This document shows, piece after piece, positions 1-9,149 of a stretch of 64,000 bases of DNA. The stretch is from G963662675 sp963676845 (GTDB taxonomy: Bacteria; Bacteroidota; Bacteroidia; Bacteroidales; Prolixibacteraceae). A program made the translations under genes and the position numbers. Under the pieces are notes generated by a model. It searched no databases. It saw only the letters and a list, made by a program, of their open reading frames with translations, and was not told the origin of the DNA. The stretch covers positions 144,430 through 208,429 of the forward strand of contig CAXXKK010000037.1 of NCBI GenBank assembly GCA_963676845.2, given 5' to 3'. Each line of letters starts with the position of its first letter. The stretch's first letter is position 1.

Positions 1-984
1 GTAAAAAACTCGTTTAGCCTAAATTACCCCAAACACAAAATGAAACAAGTCTGGGTTACCGATGGCTCAGACGATGGCACACCTGATATTCTCAGAAAAT
101 ACGATGGGATTGAAGTTTACCACGAAGATGCGCGTGGTGGAAAAATCGGAGCAATGAACCGTGGAATGAAATTTGTAAAAACACCTATTGTCATCTTTTC
201 TGATGGAAATACTACTTTAGGAAAAGATTCTATACAGGAAATTGTAAATCTGTTTAAAGATCCCAAAGTAGGTTGTGTTTCTGGCGAAAAAAGAATTTAT
301 CATAAAGAAGCAGATGCCGCTGCTGGTGCTGGTGAAGGATTATATTGGAAATACGAATCAACATTGAAAAAATGGGATGCAGAATTATATTCCGTTGTTG
401 GAGCGGCGGGTGAATTATTTGCTATCAGGACAGAACTCTGGCAAGAAGTTGAAAAAGACACTCTACTCGATGACTTCATCATCTCGTTAAGAGTAGCAAT
501 GTCTGGACATACTATCCAGTATAACCCTAATGCATACGCCATTGAAACTGCTTCCGCCAATGTAAAAGAAGAACTAAAAAGAAAAATTCGCATTTCAGCA
601 GGTGGAATCCAATCTGTTGTTCGTTTACGTTCATTATTGAATATTTTCAAATATGGCACTCTTTCTTTTCAGTATATTTCACACAGGGTATTACGATGGA
701 CATTAACACCATTATTATTGTTAGCCATTATTCCCATTAATTTTATTATCGCTTTCAATAGTGATTTTGAGATATCAAATATTTACACTCTCTTATTTCT
801 AGGTCAAATTTTATTTTACACAATGGCCTTAACTGGTTGGTTCCTGGAAAATCGAAAAATCAAAGTAAAAATTCTATTTGTACCTTATTACTTTTTCATC
901 ATGAACCTTTCTGTTTATTTAGGTTTTAAAAGATATTTAAAAGGAAATCAATCCGTAAAATGGGAAAGAGCTAAAAGAGGATAA
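1..984 (+). CDS. Family 2 glycosyltransferase, membrane-bound (5' end outside window)
   Basis: Processive-type GT2 enzyme, probably building a surface polysaccharide at the inner membrane. The reading frame is open to base 1, and the residues before the first Met (SLNYPKHK) fit the strand that precedes the nucleotide-binding DGSDDGT motif, so the N-terminus and a likely first membrane helix lie outside the window. Visible motifs are DGSDDGT, a DxD-like SDGN, LLDDF in the acceptor/catalytic position, and KRKIRISAGG in place of the usual Q/RxxRW. Three hydrophobic helices follow at the C-terminus. The nearby ugd-uxs operon supports a capsule or exopolysaccharide role. The sugar and product cannot be read from sequence. 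Confidence 0.85.
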   Translation, partial: VKNSFSLNYPKHKMKQVWVTDGSDDGTPDILRKYDGIEVYHEDARGGKIGAMNRGMKFVKTPIVIFSDGNTTLGKDSIQEIVNLFKDPKVGCVSGEKRIYHKEADAAAGAGEGLYWKYESTLKKWDAELYSVVGAAGELFAIRTELWQEVEKDTLLDDFIISLRVAMSGHTIQYNPNAYAIETASANVKEELKRKIRISAGGIQSVVRLRSLLNIFKYGTLSFQYISHRVLRWTLTPLLLLAIIPINFIIAFNSDFEISNIYTLLFLGQILFYTMALTGWFLENRKIKVKILFVPYYFFIMNLSVYLGFKRYLKGNQSVKWERAKRG

Positions 985-1017
985 TTTTTCTACAAACTAT
1001 ACTACATCTCTTTTTCC

Positions 1018-1062
1018 AAAAACACTTAAGGTAAATTGACAAGCAATATCTTAAGTGTTTTT
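1018..1062 (+). terminator. Rho-independent terminator after the glycosyltransferase
   Basis: Perfect 13-bp inverted repeat (AAAAACACTTAAG and its complement) around a 19-base loop, ending in a T run, 34 bases after the glycosyltransferase stop. Being A/T-flanked, it could work in both directions. Confidence 0.7.
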
Positions 1063-1371
1063 CACTTTTAATAATATTCATCTGTTTTTAGTTTAATATT
1101 TTTCAAATATTTATACATCATAGCCTTTTCAAATCACAACACGACAGACATAAATAATTCTTTCACTTTAACTCTTTTATAGAAGAAATAAACTTGAGTT
1201 AGTTATTCAAATTCTACAAATGGATAACATGTCAGTCAAAACTTATCTAAAATTATAAAAACTAAGAACAATACTAAGCAATCAATTGTTTCTGTTTAAT
1301 AACTCAAAACATCATTTTGATCATTGAAAATTAGTGTTTGATTCATTTTTTCATTGTAAATTGCATTAATG
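1063..1371. other. Gene-free AT-rich spacer
   Basis: About 300 very AT-rich bases between a terminator and the beta-helix gene. No plausible reading frame, tRNA or clear promoter consensus was found. It presumably holds the promoter of the downstream gene. Confidence 0.6.
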
Positions 1372-1378
1372 AAGGAGG
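1372..1378 (+). promoter_or_regulatory. Strong Shine-Dalgarno sequence (AAGGAGG)
   Basis: A full anti-16S-type AAGGAGG lies 8 bases before the ATG at 1387. It decides the start: the upstream in-frame ATG at 1369 would put this site inside the coding region and place charged residues before the signal peptide. Such strong sites are uncommon in Bacteroidota, which usually initiate without them. Confidence 0.65.
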
Positions 1379-1386
1379 GAAAAAGC

Positions 1387-2874
1387 ATGTTAACAAGAAA
1401 ATTCATATTGCTATTAGTTTTATATACAATATTCGCTACAATTAATATATCAAAGGTTTCCGCTAATAGCGAACCCAAATACTTAATTACTAACGATTCA
1501 TCATTTAAAATAAATAATGAAACATGGCCTGAGGCTCCCGGACCTGGTGATACAATTTTTGTTTCTTTTGACAGAACTGAATTTTTGTGGTTCGATCAAC
1601 TAATTGGAGACAAAGACAACCCAATAACTGTTATAAACTATGGAGGACAAGTTAATATTAACACTGATTCCCGATTTGCAATCAAATTTACAGACTGTAA
1701 ACACATTAAAATTAGTGGTGCTGGTGATCCTAATACAATATATGGATTCAAATTGGGTTCAATAGCAACAGGATTAGAATTTGGAAGCCTAAGTAGCGAT
1801 TGCGAAGCCGAATTTATAGAGATTGATCACGAAGGCTTTTTTGGGATCTTAGCAAAAAAAGATTTTGGTGGCAACCCACCAACACCTGCACCTGTGTTTG
1901 ACGGATTAAAAATACATGATTGCTTCATAAAAAACGTAACAGAAGGCATGTACTTAGGAGAAACGATAAGTCCTGGAATGGAATTTAAACATGTTGAAAT
2001 CTACAACAACATTGTTTACAATACGGGACGTGAAGCAATTCAAATTGCGAACATGGTCGAAGATGTAAAAATCTTCAACAATACACTCGTTAGTGGTGGA
2101 AATGACGGAGAATCATATCAAGGGAATTTACTTCAAATAGGCGACAATAGCGTAGCAGAAGTATATAATAACATTTTAATTGGCGCAAATCAATACGGAA
2201 TTACTTGTTTTGGAAATGGAGATAATAAGTTCTATAACAATTATATTTCAGATTGTAAAGGTATTTTCTTAGACAACCGAAATTACTCAACCCCTGAAAG
2301 TATTATAGAAATGTATGGTAATTACTTTCATAATATCACAGGGAAAGAAGTCATCAAAAACTACAATGAGGTCAACCCACTAGATATACAATATAACGTA
2401 TACGACACTAAAATTACATTCTTAAATAATACTTCTAAAAGTATCGCTAAAGTGGATAAAAATATATTAAAACGACTAAAAGAAGTATCATTAAAGGATA
2501 TTGAAAATGACAACTTCACAAAGACAGAAGACTCTGAAGCAGAATATAAAGACTTAGGTGCTTATCCCCAAAATGGTTTTATTAAAAATCAAACCAATTA
2601 TGAAAATGAACCTTCTATTTCAATAGCGGACTTATTTCCTAATCCTGTAAGTGACGAATTAAATGTTAAAATGCTAAATAACTTTTTGGGAGTAATTGAT
2701 ATTAAAATATTTAATATTGGAGGGAAACAATTGTTACAAACATCTTTCAATAGTAATTTTTCAAATATTGAATCAATAGACTTATCTTCTATCCAAGAAG
2801 TCGGCATTTTGTTTGTAAGAATTCAGTCTGAATTTGGTAATAGCCAAGTTTTAAAAATTCTAAAAATAGAATAA
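1387..2874 (+). CDS. Secreted right-handed beta-helix protein with type IX sorting domain
   Basis: A 495-residue secreted protein. The N-terminus (MLTRKFILLLVLYTIF...) is a Sec signal peptide. The middle is rich in Asn and repeated short strands of the kind 'VKIFNNTLV', 'AEVYNNILI', 'NKFYNNYIS', typical of the parallel beta-helix fold of pectate-lyase-like and polysaccharide-binding proteins. The last 80 or so residues (from DLFPNPVSDELNV) are a type A type IX secretion sorting domain, so the protein should be exported through the system whose PorU and PorV are at 40.9-45.9 kb and anchored or released at the cell surface. Its location beside polysaccharide genes suggests glycan binding or cleavage, but no catalytic residues are recognisable. 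The ATG at 1387 is preferred because of the Shine-Dalgarno site and signal peptide. Confidence 0.85.
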   Translation: MLTRKFILLLVLYTIFATINISKVSANSEPKYLITNDSSFKINNETWPEAPGPGDTIFVSFDRTEFLWFDQLIGDKDNPITVINYGGQVNINTDSRFAIKFTDCKHIKISGAGDPNTIYGFKLGSIATGLEFGSLSSDCEAEFIEIDHEGFFGILAKKDFGGNPPTPAPVFDGLKIHDCFIKNVTEGMYLGETISPGMEFKHVEIYNNIVYNTGREAIQIANMVEDVKIFNNTLVSGGNDGESYQGNLLQIGDNSVAEVYNNILIGANQYGITCFGNGDNKFYNNYISDCKGIFLDNRNYSTPESIIEMYGNYFHNITGKEVIKNYNEVNPLDIQYNVYDTKITFLNNTSKSIAKVDKNILKRLKEVSLKDIENDNFTKTEDSEAEYKDLGAYPQNGFIKNQTNYENEPSISIADLFPNPVSDELNVKMLNNFLGVIDIKIFNIGGKQLLQTSFNSNFSNIESIDLSSIQEVGILFVRIQSEFGNSQVLKILKIE

Positions 2875-2908
2875 TTAATCTCTAATATTGTAAAATACTA
2901 TCAACTCG

Positions 2909-4069
2909 TTAATTAACTGATTTTTCTAATTCCTTATTTATCTTATCATTTGCAACAGGCAATTTTAAGATGAAATTAGTCCCCTTACCAACTTCACTTT
3001 CGACAGAAATATTTCCTCCATTACGAGTAACAAAATCATGACATAAAAGCAATCCCAAACCACTTCCAGACTCTCTGTTTGTTCCATATGTTGTTACATG
3101 CTGGGCATTGTCGAACAACTTTGATATATTCTCCTCCGGAATTCCAACTCCATTATCTTGAACTTCAATAATAACATCATCTCCATCCTGACGCGCAATT
3201 ACCCCAATACGACCATCATCTGGAGTAAATTTAATCGCATTGGAAAGTAAATTCCTGAAAACAATATTCATTGAATTCAAATCGATGAAAACATTCAGTT
3301 TTTCATCAATATCTGATTCAAATTGAATGTTTTTATATTTAAGATTTCCCTTATTAAGAATATGAACACTATTTACTAAATCTTTTAAGTTGACTTTTTC
3401 AGGTATAAGATTAACATTTCCACTCTGCGATTTAGCCCAGCCCAACAAATTATCTAAAAGATTATAAACCTCATCTGTCGTCTTAACTAACATATCAATG
3501 GTCATCCTCAATTCTTCATCATCATTGAATTTATCGGTATGCGCCAAAAGATCAAGCGTCATCTTCACTCCGCTTAAAGGTGAACGTAAATCATGCCCAA
3601 TAACCGAAAACATTTTGTCCTTAACAGAATTAAGTTCTTCAAGATAAGATGTTGTATTTAATAATTTATCTCTGGTCAACTTTAATTCAAGATGCGTTTG
3701 AACCCTACTTACAAGTTCATCATTATTAAATGGCTTTGTAATAAAATCAACTCCACCAACATCAAACCCTTTAATAATATTCGTTTTCTCAGTTAATGCT
3801 GTTAAAAAAATTACAGGGATATTCTTATTCTCCTCATCCTGTTTTATAATCTTGCAAGCCTCATAGCCATCCATTCCTGGCATCATTACATCCATTAGTA
3901 TAAGATCCGGACGTGTTCTTTCCACCATCTTTATTGCCGTTTCACCATTGGTTGCAATTACAATTTTATACTTTAACTCCTGAAGTGCCAAAGCAACAAC
4001 TTTAACATTGGTTGGAGTATCATCAACGATAAGAACAATAGGTATTTTTTTATCTATATTCGATAACAT
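2909..4069 (-). CDS. Cytosolic hybrid response regulator / sensor histidine kinase
   Basis: 386 residues without a membrane segment. Residues 10-130 form a receiver domain with acidic pair D16-D17, phosphoacceptor D60 in LILMDVMMPGMDG, T90 and K112. A short linker leads to a HisKA domain with H159 in VIGHDLRSPLSG, then a HATPase domain with NLLSNAIKF, DNGVGIP and GSGLGLLL. This receiver-first architecture lets another kinase modulate its activity. It starts 12 bases after the uxs stop, so it is probably the third gene of the ugd-uxs operon, which hints at control of sugar-nucleotide or capsule production. No DNA-binding output domain is present, so a separate regulator must act downstream. 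Confidence 0.9.
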   Translation of the reverse strand: MLSNIDKKIPIVLIVDDTPTNVKVVALALQELKYKIVIATNGETAIKMVERTRPDLILMDVMMPGMDGYEACKIIKQDEENKNIPVIFLTALTEKTNIIKGFDVGGVDFITKPFNNDELVSRVQTHLELKLTRDKLLNTTSYLEELNSVKDKMFSVIGHDLRSPLSGVKMTLDLLAHTDKFNDDEELRMTIDMLVKTTDEVYNLLDNLLGWAKSQSGNVNLIPEKVNLKDLVNSVHILNKGNLKYKNIQFESDIDEKLNVFIDLNSMNIVFRNLLSNAIKFTPDDGRIGVIARQDGDDVIIEVQDNGVGIPEENISKLFDNAQHVTTYGTNRESGSGLGLLLCHDFVTRNGGNISVESEVGKGTNFILKLPVANDKINKELEKSVN

Positions 4070-4081
4070 AAAAAATAACGG

Positions 4082-5026
4082 CTATTGATTTTTTAATAAA
4101 TTATCAAAATACTCAATGGTTTTTTCCAAACCACTTTGTAAAGGAACCTTTGGCTCCCATCCATTTAGTTTCTCACGAGCAACAGATATATCTGGTTGGC
4201 GCTGCATTGGGTCATCAGCAGGTAGAGGTAAATAAACTAATTTTGATTTTGATCCCGTAATTTTAAGAATCTCCTGAGCCAGCTCAATCATAGTAAATTC
4301 ACCTGGATTTCCAATGTTCACTGGTCCCCAAAAATCATCACCAGTGTTCATCATCCTAATCATTCCCTCAACCAAATCACTTACATACTGAAAACTTCGT
4401 GTTTGAGAACCATCACCAAAAATCGTAATATCCTGACCTTTAAGTGCCTGAACAATAAAATTTGAAACAACCCGACCATCATCAGGTTCCATTTTGGGAC
4501 CATAAGTGTTAAAAATCCTAATGATTTTAATATTTACATCATTTTGTTCGTGATAATTTACAAATAGAGACTCGGCACATCTTTTACCTTCATCATAACA
4601 CGAGCGAACACCTATAGGGTTTACATGTCCCCAATAATCCTCCCGTTGCGGATGAATTTCAGGATCACCATATACTTCACTGGTAGAAGCCTGAAGAATT
4701 TTAGCCTTTGTTCTCTTAGCAATACCAAGCATATTTATAGCTCCCATCACTGATGTCTTAATAGTCTTAATTGCATTATACTGATAATGTACAGGCGACG
4801 CAGGACATGCCAAATTATAAATTTCATCAACTTCAATATAATAGGGCATAGTTACATCATGGCGAACAAGCTCAAAACGATGATTATCCATCAAATGAAT
4901 AATCTTGTCTCGTTTCCCGGTAAAGAAGTTATCTAAACACACAACTTCATTCCCCTCGTTTAATAACCTCTCACAAAGATGAGAACCGACAAAGCCAGCT
5001 CCTCCTGTTACAAGTATTCTTTTCAT
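4082..5026 (-). CDS. uxs: UDP-glucuronate decarboxylase (UDP-xylose synthase)
   Basis: Short-chain dehydrogenase-type sugar-nucleotide enzyme converting UDP-glucuronate to UDP-xylose with NAD+ cofactor. Features are the Rossmann motif GGAGFVGSH at residues 8-16, the serine/threonine strand ASTSEVYG, the catalytic Tyr144 and Lys148 in SCYDEGKR, and a C-terminal region matching the UXS family. Its 314 residues are the normal length of soluble bacterial forms. It starts 2 bases after the stop of ugd, which makes its substrate. The two together turn UDP-glucose into UDP-xylose for polysaccharide synthesis. Confidence 0.92.
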   Translation of the reverse strand: MKRILVTGGAGFVGSHLCERLLNEGNEVVCLDNFFTGKRDKIIHLMDNHRFELVRHDVTMPYYIEVDEIYNLACPASPVHYQYNAIKTIKTSVMGAINMLGIAKRTKAKILQASTSEVYGDPEIHPQREDYWGHVNPIGVRSCYDEGKRCAESLFVNYHEQNDVNIKIIRIFNTYGPKMEPDDGRVVSNFIVQALKGQDITIFGDGSQTRSFQYVSDLVEGMIRMMNTGDDFWGPVNIGNPGEFTMIELAQEILKITGSKSKLVYLPLPADDPMQRQPDISVAREKLNGWEPKVPLQSGLEKTIEYFDNLLKNQ

Positions 5027-5028
5027 GA

Positions 5029-6357
5029 TTAATTAATTACAGGTTTTCGCCCAATTGGGTAATAAGAAAATCCCAGATCATCCAATTCATCAGGATCATA
5101 AATATTTCGCCCATCAAAGATAAGCTTATTCTTCATTAACTTTTCGATAACTCTAAAATTAGGAATCCTGAATTCATTCCACTCTGTTACAAGAATTAAA
5201 GCATCAGCATCGATACATGCATCGTATTCATCTTTCGCAAAAGTAATCTTATCTCCAAGAATCCTTTTACCTTCTTCCATTGCAACCGGATCATAAGCTG
5301 AAACAGTAGCCCCTGCCTCGAGAAATTTATCGATTATCACCAAAGCTGGTGCTTCTCTCATATCATCAGTCTTTGGTTTAAATGCTAATCCCCAAAGTGC
5401 AAACTTCTTACCTTTAATATCTCCGTTAAAATGCTTCATTACTTTAGCAGGCAAAACTGTCTTCTGTCTGTAGTTAACAGTCTCTACTGCTTTTAAAATT
5501 TCAAGAGAATACTTATTCTCATCTGCTGTACGAATCAAAGCCTGAACATCTTTTGGGAAACATGATCCTCCATAACCTGTTCCTGGATAAATAAATTTAT
5601 TGCCAATACGAACATCTGAACCTATTCCTTTTCGAACATTATCAACATCAGCTCCTACTATTTCGCAAAGATTCGCGATATCATTAATAAAACTAATTTT
5701 TGTAGCCAACATTGAATTTGCAGCATATTTTGTCATCTCTGAAGATAAAATATCCATAAAAAGTATCGGATGTCCATTTAGCAAAAATGGCTTATAAAGA
5801 CGTTTCATAACCTTTTCAGCCTTTTTTGATTCAGTACCAATCACAATCCTGTCAGGACGAAGAAAATCATTTACAGCGCTACCTTCTTTTAAAAATTCAG
5901 GATTTGAAGCAACATCAAATGGAATTTCCACTCCCCTTGCACTCAACTCTTTCTGAACAGCTTTTTTTACTTTCCTCGAAGTCCCTACAGGAACGGTACT
6001 CTTTGTAATAATTACCATATAGTGATCCATAGACTTACCGACTTCGCTAGCAACACCTAAAACGTATTTAAGATCAGCGCTTCCGTCCTCATCTGGAGGA
6101 GTTCCTACGGCAATAAATACAGCATCTGCATCTGAAAGATTATCGGCTAAGCTAGTTGAAAACTTCAAACGTCCTCTTTCTACGTTACGTTGTAATACTT
6201 CCTGAAGTCCCGGCTCAAAGATTGGTATTATTCCATTATTTAAATCTGCAATCTTCTTTTTATCAATATCAATACAAGTTACATCAACTCCGGTTTCTGC
6301 AAAACAGGTTCCTGAAACTAAACCTACATAACCCGTACCTACTATTAATATTTTCAT
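5029..6357 (-). CDS. ugd: UDP-glucose 6-dehydrogenase
   Basis: Oxidises UDP-glucose to UDP-glucuronate with two NAD+. The N-terminal NAD-binding motif is GTGYVGL (residues 7-13). The catalytic Cys266 lies in GYGGSCFPKD, preceded by the NEFLKEGSA substrate loop (written NPEFLKEGSA here). The C-terminal UDP-binding domain carries LWGLAFKPKTDDMREAP. Its 442 residues are a usual length. It is the first gene of the minus-strand operon ugd-uxs-sensor kinase, and its promoter should lie within 6358-6710. Confidence 0.95.
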   Translation of the reverse strand: MKILIVGTGYVGLVSGTCFAETGVDVTCIDIDKKKIADLNNGIIPIFEPGLQEVLQRNVERGRLKFSTSLADNLSDADAVFIAVGTPPDEDGSADLKYVLGVASEVGKSMDHYMVIITKSTVPVGTSRKVKKAVQKELSARGVEIPFDVASNPEFLKEGSAVNDFLRPDRIVIGTESKKAEKVMKRLYKPFLLNGHPILFMDILSSEMTKYAANSMLATKISFINDIANLCEIVGADVDNVRKGIGSDVRIGNKFIYPGTGYGGSCFPKDVQALIRTADENKYSLEILKAVETVNYRQKTVLPAKVMKHFNGDIKGKKFALWGLAFKPKTDDMREAPALVIIDKFLEAGATVSAYDPVAMEEGKRILGDKITFAKDEYDACIDADALILVTEWNEFRIPNFRVIEKLMKNKLIFDGRNIYDPDELDDLGFSYYPIGRKPVIN

Positions 6358-6710
6358 TTTTATCAGTTTAAGTTCTTATCTTTTAGTAAGTGTTATTCAA
6401 AAGCAAAACACAAACAACTACTTTAGGTTAACATGCAAACAAAATACAAAAGAAATTTTGGAATATTACGAAAATAGGGAAAGAAAAATTATTACTATGC
6501 TCATGCCTGCTAGCTGAAACAAACTCAACCTAAGTCAAGGATATCTCTGTCATTTCAAAAATATCATAATATGGATTCTTGAAGAACAACAAAATATGCA
6601 TTCAAAACCTTTAAATGGAATGATAAATAAAAACTGAATAATATTTTAGAAGAAAGACAAATACACTTGATAAATTAACAACATATTTTATGATGTTTTC
6701 TATAAAAAAA
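6358..6710. other. Gene-free spacer upstream of ugd
   Basis: About 350 AT-rich bases between the ugd start and the terminator of the LruC gene. It has no credible reading frame or RNA gene. It should contain the minus-strand promoter of the ugd operon, but I could not settle on a TTTG / TAnnTTTG pair. Confidence 0.55.
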
Positions 6711-6750
6711 AATAAAACCTATTCACCAAAAACAGTCAATAGGTTTTATT
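6711..6750 (-). terminator. Terminator after the LruC lipoprotein gene
   Basis: Perfect 13-bp inverted repeat AATAAAACCTATT / AATAGGTTTTATT with a 14-base loop. On the minus strand it is followed by a run of T, about 50 bases past the stop of the gene at 6803. Confidence 0.75.
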
Positions 6751-6802
6751 ACATATTTATAACTTTCTATAAGAAATATACTTTTCTGCCTTCTACACTT
6801 TT

Positions 6803-8725
6803 TTAATATGAATAGTGTAAATACCAATCCTGATCCAATACACCACCAGAGGTAGCCCAGTTAACAAATCCAGGATATTGCTTATCAATGCTCACTTTTT
6901 CTACAGGAACTGTATAACCACGATATATATTTATTGCCCATGGTAAATTTCTCTTGGTCTTATAATATCTTCCAGATGCAGGAATACTATTATCATCATA
7001 AGTTCCGAAATAATCACCAATTAAGCTTGTGGGTTCCATTCCGGGTAAATGTACTTCACGATCACGAGTCTCATCAACCACAAGGAATGGATCAAAAGGA
7101 ACACCACCCAAATCAGCAGTACTAACACCCTGTGTAAATTCAATTTCAAGATGAATTGTATCATCTAAGAAACTCCTTATGCCTTCTGCTACAAAAATTA
7201 CAGTTCCGGTTACTCCTTGTTCTACACCATTCGATGCAACATTTGCATAGCCTACATTCAATTTTTGATTAGTAACCGATTCAATTTTATTCGCAGAAAT
7301 TGGCAATTTCAAAGCAAAACCATTATTAAATGATGCACCTATATGTTTCACCATAAAATCTGCTTCAATTTTTGTAATCAGGTTATGACTATTTGCTATT
7401 AAATTGAAATTATAATCGACAACTAAATCATTAAAATCATAATCACCCTTACCTGGCCATAAATCCTCAAATGCCAATGAACCAATTTCATCTTCTGATG
7501 GATAAAAATTATTATATGCCTTATCCGGATCATTTGGATAATCATCATTTTCATCATTTACTCCATCCCCATCCTTATCATTTGCAGAATCAATAGGTTC
7601 AACTCCTTCCGGATCAACAGCGCTGAAAGGAGTTACTGTTGCATAATATACCGCATCATTAAAATCATCATCGCTTCCGTTATATGCACGATTCAAATCT
7701 TCAAAGCCTAAAACTATCAGCTTCCTATTTGCATCATAAAGAGAAACCATATGATCTCGATATTGTGCTGAATATTCAGGATTGAAATTACTATTAGAGA
7801 AATATTTAGCTGACTGGAAATTCACAGAATATCCATTCCATCCATTTGCAGAAATAAACCATCCGATAGATGTATTGGCATCAAATCGGCCCAAATAAAC
7901 CTTATTACCTGGTGTTAATCCACCACCACTGCCTACTAGAGAAGTATTTGGATATATGATTGTTAAATCACTAACATCATTAAGAGAAGAAGGCGGATTA
8001 TTGGTTGGATAAGTATAATACCCTAATGCATTTCTGTAATTTGCACCTTCTGTAACAAAGGTAACCCATACATCAGCAGTTTCTGTTAAATTAATTTGAC
8101 GAACTGCATTACCTAAAAACTCAGGATGACTATCCTGTACCTTTCTACCTTCAGGAAGAGATCTGTTAATATCATCCAATAAACTTTGTTCAATTTGATC
8201 ATTTGTATCCAGATAATATGGAACACCTAAATAATTGTATCTCCCCATATAATCAAAAGATCTGGCTGCAATTTTTTCTTGAACAGGTGCAACTTCTACC
8301 TCTGCGGGATCAGCAACAAATGTTCCATCATAATATTGGTTCAAATCAATAATTGCCTCATTCCCAATAATTGGTATTGATAAATCAGTTATCAATCCTG
8401 CATATTGCGATACTAATTTAATTGTATCGATATATGATCCAATTGAATGAATTGCCTCGTATTTATTATTTTCGTCAAATCCTCCTTTTGCAAAAATTGT
8501 ACTATCAGAACCTGTTTTAAAACTAGCAAGAGAAAAAACAGCATTTTGAAGAAACTCTGGAGCAGTAATACTAACCTGAACTTCTTTTGTTGTTTGATAG
8601 TTAAAATAACCGGGAATACTAACATTTGTTAAATCTGTCTTTCCCCCGATATCCTCAACCTCAAAATCGTTACATCCAACAAACAAAATGAAAACAAAAA
8701 TGAAGTAATAATAATTTCTTTTCAT
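6803..8725 (-). CDS. LruC-domain lipoprotein (DUF4114 / DUF4842 type)
   Basis: 640-residue exported lipoprotein. The signal peptide ends in the lipobox LFVGC (Cys18), so it is lipid-anchored. Around residues 335-370 an acidic segment, FEDLNRAYNGSDDDFNDAVYY, matches the DUF4114 pattern. Residues near 378-410 (DKDGDGVNDENDDYPNDPD) form calcium-binding thrombospondin type 3-like repeats. The rest (EDLWPGKGDYDFNDLVVDYN...) is the LruC/DUF4842 C-terminal domain. Such proteins are surface lipoproteins of Bacteroidia with unknown function. The gene stands alone with its own terminator. Confidence 0.85.
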   Translation of the reverse strand: MKRNYYYFIFVFILFVGCNDFEVEDIGGKTDLTNVSIPGYFNYQTTKEVQVSITAPEFLQNAVFSLASFKTGSDSTIFAKGGFDENNKYEAIHSIGSYIDTIKLVSQYAGLITDLSIPIIGNEAIIDLNQYYDGTFVADPAEVEVAPVQEKIAARSFDYMGRYNYLGVPYYLDTNDQIEQSLLDDINRSLPEGRKVQDSHPEFLGNAVRQINLTETADVWVTFVTEGANYRNALGYYTYPTNNPPSSLNDVSDLTIIYPNTSLVGSGGGLTPGNKVYLGRFDANTSIGWFISANGWNGYSVNFQSAKYFSNSNFNPEYSAQYRDHMVSLYDANRKLIVLGFEDLNRAYNGSDDDFNDAVYYATVTPFSAVDPEGVEPIDSANDKDGDGVNDENDDYPNDPDKAYNNFYPSEDEIGSLAFEDLWPGKGDYDFNDLVVDYNFNLIANSHNLITKIEADFMVKHIGASFNNGFALKLPISANKIESVTNQKLNVGYANVASNGVEQGVTGTVIFVAEGIRSFLDDTIHLEIEFTQGVSTADLGGVPFDPFLVVDETRDREVHLPGMEPTSLIGDYFGTYDDNSIPASGRYYKTKRNLPWAINIYRGYTVPVEKVSIDKQYPGFVNWATSGGVLDQDWYLHYSY

Positions 8726-9088
8726 AGCGTGTAAATAATTGTTTGTACAAAGTTGACAAAATATTTAAACAAATAAACAACAATTGAACGTCCATGGGAA
8801 GAGAACTTTCAAACTACATTTATCACTGATCTGAACATGCTATATAACAGCCCAAATTCGTTAAAGTTAGCAAACCCACAATCACAGCATTTAAATTTAA
8901 ACACCTTATTTTTATTATTAAATATCAACCTCTTAGAAAAAGCGATAAAGGTTGAATTTAGATGCTATCTTTCACTTTTTACTTCAAAATTAGATTGTAA
9001 TTCATATTGAATTGCCAACAATAATAAAACACTTCCACATTTCATTCTACAAACGGGTTATTCTCAACCTAGAAAGCCCAATATGAAC
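8726..9088. other. Gene-free spacer upstream of the LruC gene
   Basis: About 360 AT-rich bases without a supported gene. The part next to 8726 should hold the minus-strand promoter of the LruC lipoprotein gene. Partial CAACTTTG and ATATTTTG matches to TAnnTTTG are present, but none has a convincing upstream box. Confidence 0.5.
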
Positions 9089-9123
9089 AAAAAAGGGACT
9101 CACTCAATGTGAATCCCTTTTTT
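9089..9123 (-). terminator. Terminator after the POT transporter pair
   Basis: 15-bp stem AAAAAAGGGACTCAC against GTGAATCCCTTTTTT with one mismatch and a 5-base loop, 27 bases beyond the stop at 9150 on the minus strand. Confidence 0.8.
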
Positions 9124-9149
9124 ATGAATTAGAATGAAATAACAACTAA

